Shown here: positions 1 to 6,225 of the stretch, in pieces | How the letters are laid out: each line of letters opens with the position of its first letter | Position numbering within the stretch: the first letter of the stretch is position 1 | Assembly: GCA_016789785.1 (NCBI GenBank) | Contig: JAEUQE010000345.1 | Location: forward strand, 1 to 6,722 | Length of the DNA stretch: 6,722 nucleotides | From: Bryobacterales bacterium | Lineage (GTDB): Bacteria > Acidobacteriota > Terriglobia > Bryobacterales > Bryobacteraceae | Reading direction: 5' to 3' | Position numbers and translations under genes: made by a program | Notes under the pieces: model-generated | What the model was told of the DNA's origin: nothing | What the model saw: only the letters and a program-made list of their open reading frames with translations | Databases searched by the model: none

Positions 1-926
1 CGTCCGTTGTGATGCGCCCAGATGGGGCCGTGATGTGTGTACTCGAACGAATAGTCCTTCCACTCGACCCGGCCGTTCGTGAGGACGCCGATCTTTTCCT
101 GCTCGATGCGAAGCGGTTTCCATTCGCCGCGGAGCTTGTATTTGCCGTCGCGGACTTCTTCCTCGTAGACGTCGGCGGTGTCGGGGCCACCGGTTGTCAT
201 GGCGATCGAGACGTGGCGGCTGTGGCCAAGGGTGGGAAAGGGGAGACCCAGGCGTGCGCCGCCCGAATACGCAAGTTCCTTGCCGCCATAGATGCGCATT
301 TCGTAGTAGCGGGTTTCGCCATACCAGCTCAGATGCGGATCAATCACCGCGATTGGGGCTTTCATCGCCGTGCGCGATGGAGCGATCAGCATCTGATTGG
401 AGCCACGGTATGGAACGGGATCGGGTTGGATTCCGCCACGGCGCAAGTCATCGGCGGCATCGCCTTCGTGCCAGCGCCAGACGGTGTAGCGGCCGTAGGC
501 GACGATGTGCCAGGGCTCGATTCGGAAGTGCTGGGGCTTGCTTTCCGAGGGGTGCTGGCTCTTGTAGCTTTCGATGCCCCGGACATACGATTCGAGCAAG
601 GCACGGATCTTCGCGGGCAATTCCGGATAGCGGGTGCGCGCGATGCGGGCGTGTTCCCACATGCGCTGCTTCCAGTCGTGCCGGAGCCAATCCTCGTTGG
701 TCTGCGGATCACGGGCGCCGAACGCTTCGGCCATGGTGCCGAGCGCTTTGCGAAGGTTGATGTGCAACTCGTCGAGGCGGTCTTCGGCCTGCAAGTAGCC
801 GGAGGCGAACATCGCGTCTTCGGCTGTGCGCGCGAAGATGTGCGGGACGCCGAACTCGTCGCGCAAGACTTCCACGTCACCAGCAAACGCAAGACTCATC
901 GCCGAAAGCAGGAGGAAAGCTCTCAT
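1..926 (-). CDS. Penicillin acylase family protein (secreted Ntn hydrolase), N-terminal part; 3' end outside window
   Basis: The enzyme should hydrolyse an amide bond in an acylated substrate outside the cytoplasm. Family members mature by cutting themselves before an internal Ser, which becomes the N-terminal nucleophile of the beta chain. Seen here: 308 residues open to the window edge, against roughly 700-850 for the family. A signal peptide covers residues 1-15 (hydrophobic LLLSAMSLAFA, likely cut after AFA). The alpha-chain motif RDEFGVPHIFA lies at 22-32, followed by GYLQAEDRL at 43-51. GSN at 175-177 marks the predicted nucleophile Ser176. DPHLSW follows at 196-201, GH at 234-235 and HHGP at 298-301. 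His198 is beta-chain position 23, as in the acyl-homoserine-lactone/aculeacin acylase and cephalosporin acylase group, whereas E. coli penicillin G acylase has Gln there. Substrate is unknown; acyl-homoserine lactones or lipopeptides are possible. The ATG at 926 directly precedes the signal peptide. Family call is firm; substrate is not. Confidence 0.93.
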   Translation of the reverse strand, partial: MRAFLLLSAMSLAFAGDVEVLRDEFGVPHIFARTAEDAMFASGYLQAEDRLDELHINLRKALGTMAEAFGARDPQTNEDWLRHDWKQRMWEHARIARTRYPELPAKIRALLESYVRGIESYKSQHPSESKPQHFRIEPWHIVAYGRYTVWRWHEGDAADDLRRGGIQPDPVPYRGSNQMLIAPSRTAMKAPIAVIDPHLSWYGETRYYEMRIYGGKELAYSGGARLGLPFPTLGHSRHVSIAMTTGGPDTADVYEEEVRDGKYKLRGEWKPLRIEQEKIGVLTNGRVEWKDYSFEYTHHGPIWAHHNG

Positions 927-934
927 GGGGCCTC

Positions 935-963
935 AGTCTATCGCATGGTGAAAAAGTTGTGCG
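935..963 (-). promoter_or_regulatory. Candidate promoter for the penicillin acylase gene
   Basis: On the minus strand a TAGACT hexamer (940-935, four of six matches to TATAAT) lies 8 bases before the acylase ATG. A poor -35 candidate, CGCACA (963-958), sits 17 bases upstream of it. The start point would fall about at the ATG, so the mRNA would be nearly leaderless. This fits the absence of a ribosome binding site: the 8 bases before the ATG are GAGGCCCC. It is a prediction from sequence only. Confidence 0.4.
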
Positions 964-982
964 CGTGTAAAAAGGCGCGAGA

Positions 983-1007
983 CTCCTCGCTTGACAGTGT
1001 GGAGGAG
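983..1007 (+). promoter_or_regulatory. Strong Shine-Dalgarno of the small coiled-coil gene, within a possible hairpin
   Basis: GGAGGAG at 1001-1007 is a near-perfect Shine-Dalgarno sequence, ten bases before the ATG at 1018, and decides the start of the 74-residue gene. CTCCTC at 983-988 is the exact complement of GAGGAG at 1002-1007, so a 6-bp stem with a 13-base loop could hide the site. Whether this folds in the cell, or regulates translation, cannot be told from one sequence. TTGACA at 991-996 lies inside the loop. Confidence 0.55.
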
Positions 1008-1017
1008 AACGAAACAT

Positions 1018-1242
1018 ATGATGCCAGGTAACTTTGGTCCGGTCGGCCCCTCCAAGCCAGGTGGCCAACCGAATACCGCGAGCGGAGGTCCTTCGCCCGC
1101 GCCCCAGAATAACTCCGCGGAGGTCGCGCAATTGAAAGCGATGGTGCAAGCGTTGCAAGCGCGGGTGGTGGCGCTGGAGTGCCAAATGCGTGTGCAGCAG
1201 GCAATGATCGGGGGATTGCAACAGGCCGTGTACTCGCGCTAA
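1018..1242 (+). CDS. Small coiled-coil protein with Pro/Gly/Asn-rich N-terminus, function unknown
   Basis: I do not recognise this 74-residue protein. Residues 1-33 are rich in Pro, Gly, Asn and Ser and probably disordered. Residues 36-71 form a strikingly regular coiled coil: Val36, Val43, Val50, Met57, Ile64 and Val71 take the a position and Leu39, Leu46, Leu53, Gln60 and Leu67 the d position, an unbroken 3-4 spacing. Beta-branched residues at a with Leu at d usually favour parallel dimers. One Cys (55) falls at an f position. There is no signal peptide or membrane segment, so it is likely cytoplasmic and self-associating. The start is ATG 1018 because GGAGGAG lies ten bases upstream; ATG 1021 is an alternative, and extension to TTG 991 would place that ribosome site inside the gene. 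It is divergent from the acylase gene. Its 3' end recurs twice downstream in decayed form. The regular heptads and strong ribosome site support a real gene despite its size. Confidence 0.68.
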   Translation: MMPGNFGPVGPSKPGGQPNTASGGPSPAPQNNSAEVAQLKAMVQALQARVVALECQMRVQQAMIGGLQQAVYSR

Positions 1243-1500
1243 TGGTGCGAGGCGTAGCGCTGCGCTTGCTGTGCTGACTTGCCCGAGCCTTGTGCGAGTG
1301 AGGGTGGTGGTGCAAGGGCTGACGGTGGGTGGGGCGGACGGAATGACCGGTGGACTTCCAGCAGGCCGTGTACCTGCGCCAATAGTACGAGGAGTAACGC
1401 TGTGCTCGCTGCGGTGATTTTCCCGAGCTTGAGCGAGTGGGGCTCTGGTGTCTCGATGGTGCGTGGGGCGGCGGGCATGCAGCAAGCCTTCTACTCGCGC
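1201..1500 (+). repeat. Degenerate tandem repeat: the 3' end of the coiled-coil gene in three copies
   Basis: Copy 1 starts at about 1201 (gene 3' end plus downstream bases), copy 2 at about 1341, and copy 3 is a short partial one at about 1471-1500. A gap-free hand alignment of 1221-1290 with 1361-1430 gives 55 of 70 identical bases, and 12 of the 15 differences are transitions. Similarity continues through the following CGAGTG and the G-rich stretch ending GGGGCGG. Copy 2 would read MTGGL-QQAVYLRQ-stop if one extra base near 1355-1358 were removed. Copy 3 (1477-1503) matches 20 of 27 bases of 1216-1242 and encodes MQQAFYSR, with the stop changed to CGA. The spacing of the shared GCC codon is 140 then 121 bases. 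This looks like old duplication and decay. The gene-free stretch 1243-1534 holds nothing else that I can support apart from the promoter at 1517. Confidence 0.75.
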
Positions 1501-1516
1501 CGAGACGGCGATTGCG

Positions 1517-1525
1517 TGGTAGAAT
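1517..1525 (+). promoter_or_regulatory. Extended -10 promoter for the isomerase-like gene
   Basis: TGG followed by TAGAAT (hexamer 1520-1525) is a good extended -10 element, with five of six matches to TATAAT. It ends 9 bases before the ATG at 1535. No -35 is visible, as is usual for extended -10 promoters. The predicted start point falls within a few bases of the ATG and there is no Shine-Dalgarno sequence, so the transcript is probably leaderless or nearly so. Confidence 0.55.
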
Positions 1526-1534
1526 CGCCGCGAG

Positions 1535-2446
1535 ATGCAGCGCCGTGATTTTCTCTCGCTATCCTTGGCCACTGCCGCGAGTGCACCTGCCGGCACGGCG
1601 GCGAACTCCGCGGAGCCCTATCTGAAATCGATCTGCGGCGGCATTTTCCCCACGGGGATGCCGCTGCTGGATCAACTGAGGGCCGCGTCCAACGCGGGGT
1701 TTCGCGGCATCGAGGTGCGGCTTGGCCGGGGCCTCGAACTCACGGCGACGCGTGACGAGGTGCAGCGCCTCGCGGAGGCCTCGCGCCGGCTCAACGTCGC
1801 GATCGTCAGCATCTGGCCATCGGGTGCGCCAGGCGGCACCACGTTGAATGATGACGATCCGCAAGTGCGCGCGACTGGCGTCGAGAACATCCGCAAAGCA
1901 ATCACGCTGGCGAAGGATCTGAATTGCGGCGCACTGCTGATTGTGCCGGGCCGGCTGGGCGACGGTGCGAAGTTCCAGCATGGCTATCAGCAGACTTGGG
2001 ATCGCGTGACGGCGGAGATGAAGAAACTGGTTGCCGATGCGGAGAGGTGGAAGGTCTACCTTACGCCCGAAAACGTGTGGAGCAAGTTTCTGGTGAGTCC
2101 GCTTGAGATGCGTACCTTCCTCGATCAGTTCCAGAGCCCATGGATCCAGGCGCATTTCGATATCGGCAACGTGATGCAGTTCGGTTATCCGCAGGATTGG
2201 ATCGCCACGCTTGGCACACGCATCAAACGAGTGCATGTGAAGGACTATAAGCTCAGCACGCGTCCCGAGCAAGGCCGCTTTGTGGACCTGTTGGAGGGTG
2301 ATGTGGATTGGAAGGAAGTGATGGCGGCACTGCGAGCGGTGAGCTATCGCGGATTTATGAGTCCCGAGTATGGGCCCCGGCCGGCCGACCCTGAGTATCT
2401 GATGAAAGTGTCGAGAGCGCTGGATCGCATCCTCGCGATGGGCTAG
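1535..2446 (+). CDS. Tat-signal sugar phosphate isomerase/epimerase-like protein (xylose isomerase-like TIM barrel)
   Basis: This 303-residue protein belongs to the AP endonuclease 2/xylose isomerase-like TIM-barrel superfamily, whose members isomerise or epimerise sugars, inositols or related polyols using a divalent metal. It opens with a twin-arginine signal, RRDFLS at 3-8, then a short Ala/Ser/Leu stretch and a likely cut near residue 26, so it should be exported folded. The metal set is complete: Glu179 in TPENVW, Asp209 in HFDIGN, His234 in RVHVKD and Glu278 in SPEYG. GFRGIEV (56-61 region) is the usual end of the first strand-helix unit. Length is normal for the family. The ATG at 1535 is chosen because it places the Tat motif at the N-terminus and follows the extended -10. 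Tat-exported members are common in Acidobacteriota and Planctomycetota. The substrate cannot be read from sequence, and neighbours give no clue. Fold and metal site are confident. Confidence 0.92.
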   Translation: MQRRDFLSLSLATAASAPAGTAANSAEPYLKSICGGIFPTGMPLLDQLRAASNAGFRGIEVRLGRGLELTATRDEVQRLAEASRRLNVAIVSIWPSGAPGGTTLNDDDPQVRATGVENIRKAITLAKDLNCGALLIVPGRLGDGAKFQHGYQQTWDRVTAEMKKLVADAERWKVYLTPENVWSKFLVSPLEMRTFLDQFQSPWIQAHFDIGNVMQFGYPQDWIATLGTRIKRVHVKDYKLSTRPEQGRFVDLLEGDVDWKEVMAALRAVSYRGFMSPEYGPRPADPEYLMKVSRALDRILAMG

Positions 2447-2492
2447 CGACAATACGGCGTAGCCAAGCGTCCTGCGAAGTCGGGACCCTGCT

Positions 2493-2689
2493 ACGGTAAC
2501 GCAGACTTCAGTCTGCCGCCTCGACAATCTTGTCGAGGCCCGTGGCCGGGGCCGGCGAATCGCCCCTGGCGGCCACGGCGGCCGAAGGGCGTTAGGCTCG
2601 TAGTACCTCGGTGATCGCGCATTTTCGTTCACCTCGGCTTGCACCGAGACGAGTCTCGGCGCGGCAGACTGAAGCCCTGCGCTACCGTC
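2493..2689 (+). repeat. Palindromic intergenic repeat element (REP/MITE-like) with inverted ends and internal hairpins
   Basis: This fills most of the 331-bp gap 2447-2777. Its ends are inverted repeats: 2493-2519 matches the reverse complement of 2661-2688 at about 25 of 28 positions with one gap. Inside are GCAGACT-TC-AGTCTGC (2501-2516), a perfect 10-bp stem GCCTCGACAA/TTGTCGAGGC (2518-2527 with 2530-2539), a 7-bp stem CGTGGCC/GGCCACG (2541-2547 with 2571-2577) enclosing GGGGC/GCCCC, and CCGAGAC/GTCTCGG (2644-2650 with 2653-2659). ACCTCGG occurs twice as a direct repeat (2605, 2631). There is no open frame worth calling and no clear target duplication. The pattern resembles high-copy palindromic elements of GC-rich genomes, moved in trans if mobile at all; copy number cannot be seen here. 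The structures could also help end the upstream transcript, though no T-run follows any stem. Confidence 0.7.
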
Positions 2690-2761
2690 TGGTGCGCGGC
2701 GCCAAGATACGAAAGTGAACAGTATTGGGCCTACGCGCGGCTCAACCAGAGGCCGCCAAGT

Positions 2762-2770
2762 TGAGAGAAT
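2762..2770 (+). promoter_or_regulatory. Weak candidate extended -10 before the oxidoreductase gene
   Basis: TG, one base, then GAGAAT (2765-2770, four of six matches) ends 7 bases before the ATG at 2778. The same bases contain GAGAG, which could instead be a weak Shine-Dalgarno sequence about ten bases from the ATG. Sequence alone cannot decide between the two readings. Confidence 0.25.
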
Positions 2771-2777
2771 AGATCCA

Positions 2778-5700
2778 ATGAAACTCAACGACCGCTACCT
2801 CGTCGAGACTGGGACTGTTTATCTCACGGGCATACAGGCGCTGGTGCGTCTGCCCATGGAACAGATGCGTCGTGACCGGAGCGCTGGGCTGAAGACTGGC
2901 GCGTTCATTTCCGGCTATGAAGGCTCGCCTCTGGGTGGCTACGATCTCGCGCTTGCGCGGGTAGCGCCGTTGCTGGCGGATCTCGATATCCATGCGAGGC
3001 CAGGTGTGAATGAAGATCTCGCCGCGACCGCGATCTTCGGCAGCCAGATCTACGAAGTGATGGGGCCGTCGAAGTTTGATGGCGTGGTCGGCATCTGGTA
3101 TGGCAAGGGGCCGGGTGTGGATCGCAGCGGCGATGTGTTCCGTCACGCCAATCTCGCGGGCTCACCTGGCAAATCGGCGGCGCTTGTACTCGCAGGCGAC
3201 GATCATGCGTGCAAAAGCTCTTCCATTCCGCACCAGAGCGACTTCAGTCTGATGAACGCCGGAATTCCGCTGCTTTTTCCAGGCAACACGCAAGAGGTCC
3301 TGGATTACGGGCTTACCGGCATCGCGCTCTCCCGCTACACGGGCGCATGGGCGGGAATGAAGTTGCTGACGCAGGTGTGCGACGGCGGCAGCACCGTGAA
3401 TGTGGAGCGTGACCGGTTGCGCATCGCGTTGCCGGAGGGCTACCAAAAGAAGACGGACGCGCGGCTGCTCATTCCGTTCACCAACGGGATGGAACCGGAA
3501 GTGAACCGGCGCCGCTTGGACGCAGCGAAGGCGTTCGCGCGGCTGAACCACATGAACCGTTGGTTTGGCGCCAGGCAGAACGCGACGCTCGGCATTGCGA
3601 CGGCGGGCAAATACTACTACGACTTCATGCAGGCGCTTGCGGATCTCGGCGTCGGCGAAAGCGATCTCGAATCGATGGGCATTCGCGTGGCCAAGTTCGG
3701 CATGACGTTCCCTATCGAACCCGAGTTTGCTAGAGACTTCGCACGGGGATTGCGCAAGGTGCTCGTGATCGAGGAGAAGCGCAGCTTCCTTGAGATGCAG
3801 CTTCGCGATGCGTTGTTCAATACGTCCGAGCGTCCATTGATCATCGGCAAGGAGGATGAATCGGGCGAGCCGTTGTTGCCCGCAGCCTACGAGATGGATC
3901 CCGATTTGATCGCGCGGGCGTTCATCGGGAGCCTGGATGACGTTGAGCTTCGCGAATCGATGCGGCGAAGGATGGAACGGATCGACGTTGTGCTGGAACG
4001 GCCGAAGGAACTGGTGCCGATGCGGCCGCCGAACTTCTGTTCCGGATGCCCGCACAACCGCTCCACGTTGCTGCTGGATCATCAGGTGGCCGGCGGTGGC
4101 ATCGGATGTCACGGCATGTCGGCGATGCTGCAGGATGCCAATCGTGGCTATCTGTTCTGCACGCACATGGGTGGCGAAGGCGTGCCGTGGATTGGCATGT
4201 CGCCGTTTGTGGATCGCCAACACATCTTCCAGAATCAAGGCGACGGTACGTTCTTTCATTCGGGTTCCCTGGCAGTGGAAGCATGCGTCGCGGCGGGTAT
4301 CAACATCACCTTCAAGATCATGTACAACGGCCACGTCGCGATGACGGGCGGGCAGGCCGCGGTGGGTGCTTTGCCAGTGCCGGATCTGACCCGCAAGCTG
4401 GAAGCCGAAGGTGTGAAGAAGATTGTTGTTTTGGCGGAGGATCCCGCAAAGTACACCGATGGCGCGATGCTTGCGCGCAACGCGGAAGTGCGGGACCGGA
4501 CCGAGTTGCATCGGACGCTGGGTGAACTGGAGAAGATTTCCGGTGTTACCGCGATCATCTACGATCAGCAGTGCGCCGCCGAGAAACGCCGCATGCGCAG
4601 CCGGGGCAAGCTCGCAGAGCCAGTGAAGCGGCTTGTGATCCATGAGGAGGTCTGCGAAGGATGCGGGGATTGCGTGAAGCAATCCAACTGCATGAGTCTG
4701 CATCCAGTGGCAACACCGCGCGGGCAGAAGGTGCGCATCCATCAGTCATCGTGCAACAAGGACTACACGTGCGGGCTTGGGGATTGCCCGTCGTTTGTGA
4801 CGGTGCAAATTGCCGAAGGTAGCGGCCTGAAGAAGCGTACGCTGCCGGTTCTGCCGGAGACGGAAGTGCCCGCGCCACACGATGCCGTGAAGGCTGGTGA
4901 CGGGTATCGCATTCTAATGCCGGGAATCGGCGGTACTGGAGTGGTGACCATCAACGCACTGCTTGCCAACGCGGCACTGATGGACGGGATGCACGCGATC
5001 ACGTTGGATCAGACGGGGCTGGCGCAGAAGGGCGGCGCGGTGGTGTCGCATCTGTTGATCAGCGAGCGGCCGGTGGATCGCGCGGCCCGTACCAACACTG
5101 GCAATGCGGACTTGATCCTCGGCTTCGATCTGCTGGGCGCGGCCAATGGCGAGAACCTGAAGACCGCTGACTCGGACCGGACCGTCGCGGTGGTGAACAC
5201 CACGCACTCGCCGACAGGAGAAGAGATACGGAAGAGAACCGTGCTGGCGGGACCAGAGCGTCTGGTGGAGGTGATCCGGTCGCGAACACGGCATGGGCGC
5301 AATCTGTACATTGATGCGTCGCGCCTGGCGGAGTCGCTGTTCGGAAATCATTTGACGGCGAATTTGTTTTTGACCGGCGCGGCGTTTCAAGCGGGTCTGC
5401 TGCCGGTGAGTGAGGGTGCGCTGAAGGCCGCGATTCGATTGAACGGTGTGGACGTGGAACGCAATCTTCAGGTGTTTCTGTGGGGTCGCAAGTACTATCA
5501 TGATGCGGCTTCGGTGGAGGCTGTCGCGCAGCCGCAAACACCGGAAGGCGCGCGTCTGTTTGACCGGGCGGTTGATCTTCGGAGATATCAGAATGCGGCG
5601 TACGCTCGCGAGTTCGAAGACTTCGTCGCGAGTGTGCCGGAGCCATTGCGCGAAACAGTGTCGAGAAATCTGTACAAGCTGATGGCGTACAAAGACGAGT

Positions 5701-6161
5701 ATGAAGTGGCGCGCCTGTTGGTGGACCCGCGGCGGGAACAGAAGATTTTCGAGATGTGGGAGAAGCCCGAGTCGTTGTCGTATCATCTCCATCCGCCATT
5801 GCTGCGTGCCTTCGGGTTGAAGAAGAAACTGACCTTCGGGCCATGGTTCAAGCAAGTGCTGCAGGTGATGGCGGCATTGCGAGTGTTGCGCGGCACGCCT
5901 TTGGATGTGTTCGGCTATTTGAAGCATCGCCGCGAGGAGCGCGCGTTGATTGGCTGGTATCGCGACCTGATTCGTGAGGCCGTGCAGCAACTCACGCCCG
6001 CGAATGAAGCACTGGTGGTTGAGATCGCGAACCTGCCGGATCAGATCCGCGGCTATGAGCAGATCAAGGAAGCCAACATACGCCGTGTGAAGGAGCTTGC
6101 CATGGAGAAGTTGAATGCTCTCAAGGCGGCGGCGAAGCTTCCTGTGATGAGTGGCCGGTAA
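2778..6161 (+). CDS. Indolepyruvate:ferredoxin oxidoreductase, fused single-chain type
   Basis: The enzyme oxidatively decarboxylates indolepyruvate (and probably phenylpyruvate) to the acyl-CoA, passing electrons to ferredoxin, in the breakdown of aromatic amino acids in the cytoplasm. Its 1127 residues match the long fused family. Domains in order: thiamine diphosphate pyrimidine domain with SGYEGSPLGGYD (45-56) and NED with probable catalytic Glu79; a central domain to about 410; the diphosphate-binding domain with CSGCPH (421-426), GIGCHG (442-446 region), GDG (488-490) and Asn517, the classical GDG-x26-N motif; a Cys-rich iron-sulfur segment with Cys626, 629, 632, 638, 659, 665 and 670; a gamma-type domain with GIGGTG (716-721); and a C-terminal DUF6537-like region (about 930-1120). 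All family cysteines I recall are kept, so it should be active. The ATG at 2778 (MKLNDRYLVETG) is chosen because the 21 residues from an earlier ATG at 2715 are low-complexity, Arg-rich and lie next to the repeat element. A promoter or weak ribosome site precedes it. Family call is very firm; keto-acid preference is inferred. Confidence 0.96.
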   Translation: MKLNDRYLVETGTVYLTGIQALVRLPMEQMRRDRSAGLKTGAFISGYEGSPLGGYDLALARVAPLLADLDIHARPGVNEDLAATAIFGSQIYEVMGPSKFDGVVGIWYGKGPGVDRSGDVFRHANLAGSPGKSAALVLAGDDHACKSSSIPHQSDFSLMNAGIPLLFPGNTQEVLDYGLTGIALSRYTGAWAGMKLLTQVCDGGSTVNVERDRLRIALPEGYQKKTDARLLIPFTNGMEPEVNRRRLDAAKAFARLNHMNRWFGARQNATLGIATAGKYYYDFMQALADLGVGESDLESMGIRVAKFGMTFPIEPEFARDFARGLRKVLVIEEKRSFLEMQLRDALFNTSERPLIIGKEDESGEPLLPAAYEMDPDLIARAFIGSLDDVELRESMRRRMERIDVVLERPKELVPMRPPNFCSGCPHNRSTLLLDHQVAGGGIGCHGMSAMLQDANRGYLFCTHMGGEGVPWIGMSPFVDRQHIFQNQGDGTFFHSGSLAVEACVAAGINITFKIMYNGHVAMTGGQAAVGALPVPDLTRKLEAEGVKKIVVLAEDPAKYTDGAMLARNAEVRDRTELHRTLGELEKISGVTAIIYDQQCAAEKRRMRSRGKLAEPVKRLVIHEEVCEGCGDCVKQSNCMSLHPVATPRGQKVRIHQSSCNKDYTCGLGDCPSFVTVQIAEGSGLKKRTLPVLPETEVPAPHDAVKAGDGYRILMPGIGGTGVVTINALLANAALMDGMHAITLDQTGLAQKGGAVVSHLLISERPVDRAARTNTGNADLILGFDLLGAANGENLKTADSDRTVAVVNTTHSPTGEEIRKRTVLAGPERLVEVIRSRTRHGRNLYIDASRLAESLFGNHLTANLFLTGAAFQAGLLPVSEGALKAAIRLNGVDVERNLQVFLWGRKYYHDAASVEAVAQPQTPEGARLFDRAVDLRRYQNAAYAREFEDFVASVPEPLRETVSRNLYKLMAYKDEYEVARLLVDPRREQKIFEMWEKPESLSYHLHPPLLRAFGLKKKLTFGPWFKQVLQVMAALRVLRGTPLDVFGYLKHRREERALIGWYRDLIREAVQQLTPANEALVVEIANLPDQIRGYEQIKEANIRRVKELAMEKLNALKAAAKLPVMSGR

Positions 6162-6208
6162 GCGTTGCATCTGTGACCAGTGCTGCGGATGTTCTGCGCG
6201 CGAGGCCG

Positions 6209-6217
6209 TGCTACGTT
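6209..6217 (+). promoter_or_regulatory. Very weak candidate extended -10 before the VOC gene
   Basis: TG, one base, then TACGTT (6212-6217) ends 8 bases before the ATG at 6226. Only T, A and the final T of the hexamer match consensus, so by itself this would not be called. It is listed because position and TG match those before the acylase and isomerase-like genes. There is no Shine-Dalgarno sequence before this ATG. Confidence 0.18.
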
Positions 6218-6225
6218 GCATTGCC

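Noticed and set aside
991..1019. TTGACA (991-996) with ACATAT (1014-1019) at 17-base spacing as a promoter for the small gene
   Set aside because: The -10 would overlap the start codon and leave the GGAGGAG ribosome site outside the transcript. The strong ribosome site implies a start point further upstream.
9..1031. Plus-strand open frame of 340 codons over the acylase gene
   Set aside because: The opposite strand encodes a signal peptide and acylase-family motifs in order; this frame is its antisense shadow and has no recognisable motif.
1243..1534. Integron attC-like or CRISPR-like array in the repeated interval
   Set aside because: There are no paired RYYYAAC/GTTRRRY core sites, and the repeats are long, diverged and not separated by unique spacers of constant length.
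877..1596. Minus-strand open frame of 239 codons across the coiled-coil gene and repeats
   Set aside because: Composition is Arg/His/Pro/Thr-rich with no family pattern. It overlaps the acylase start and its promoter, and the plus-strand gene explains the coding signal.
2441..2464. Intrinsic terminator at the isomerase stop (GGCTA/TAGCC)
   Set aside because: Only a 5-bp stem with a long loop and no T-run.
1559..2788. Minus-strand open frame of 409 codons over the isomerase-like gene and the palindromic element
   Set aside because: It is antisense to a confidently identified TIM-barrel protein and runs through the repeat element, a common source of false genes in GC-rich DNA.
3162..4742. Minus-strand open frame of 526 codons inside the oxidoreductase
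   Set aside because: Antisense to conserved thiamine-binding domains; His/Arg-rich translation without motifs.
6151..6225. Cys-rich N-terminal extension (CICDQCCGC-type) of the VOC protein from GTG 6151
   Set aside because: It overlaps the end of the oxidoreductase gene, has no ribosome site, and precedes a normal VOC N-terminus at ATG 6226. The cysteines come from reading intergenic TGC/TGT triplets.
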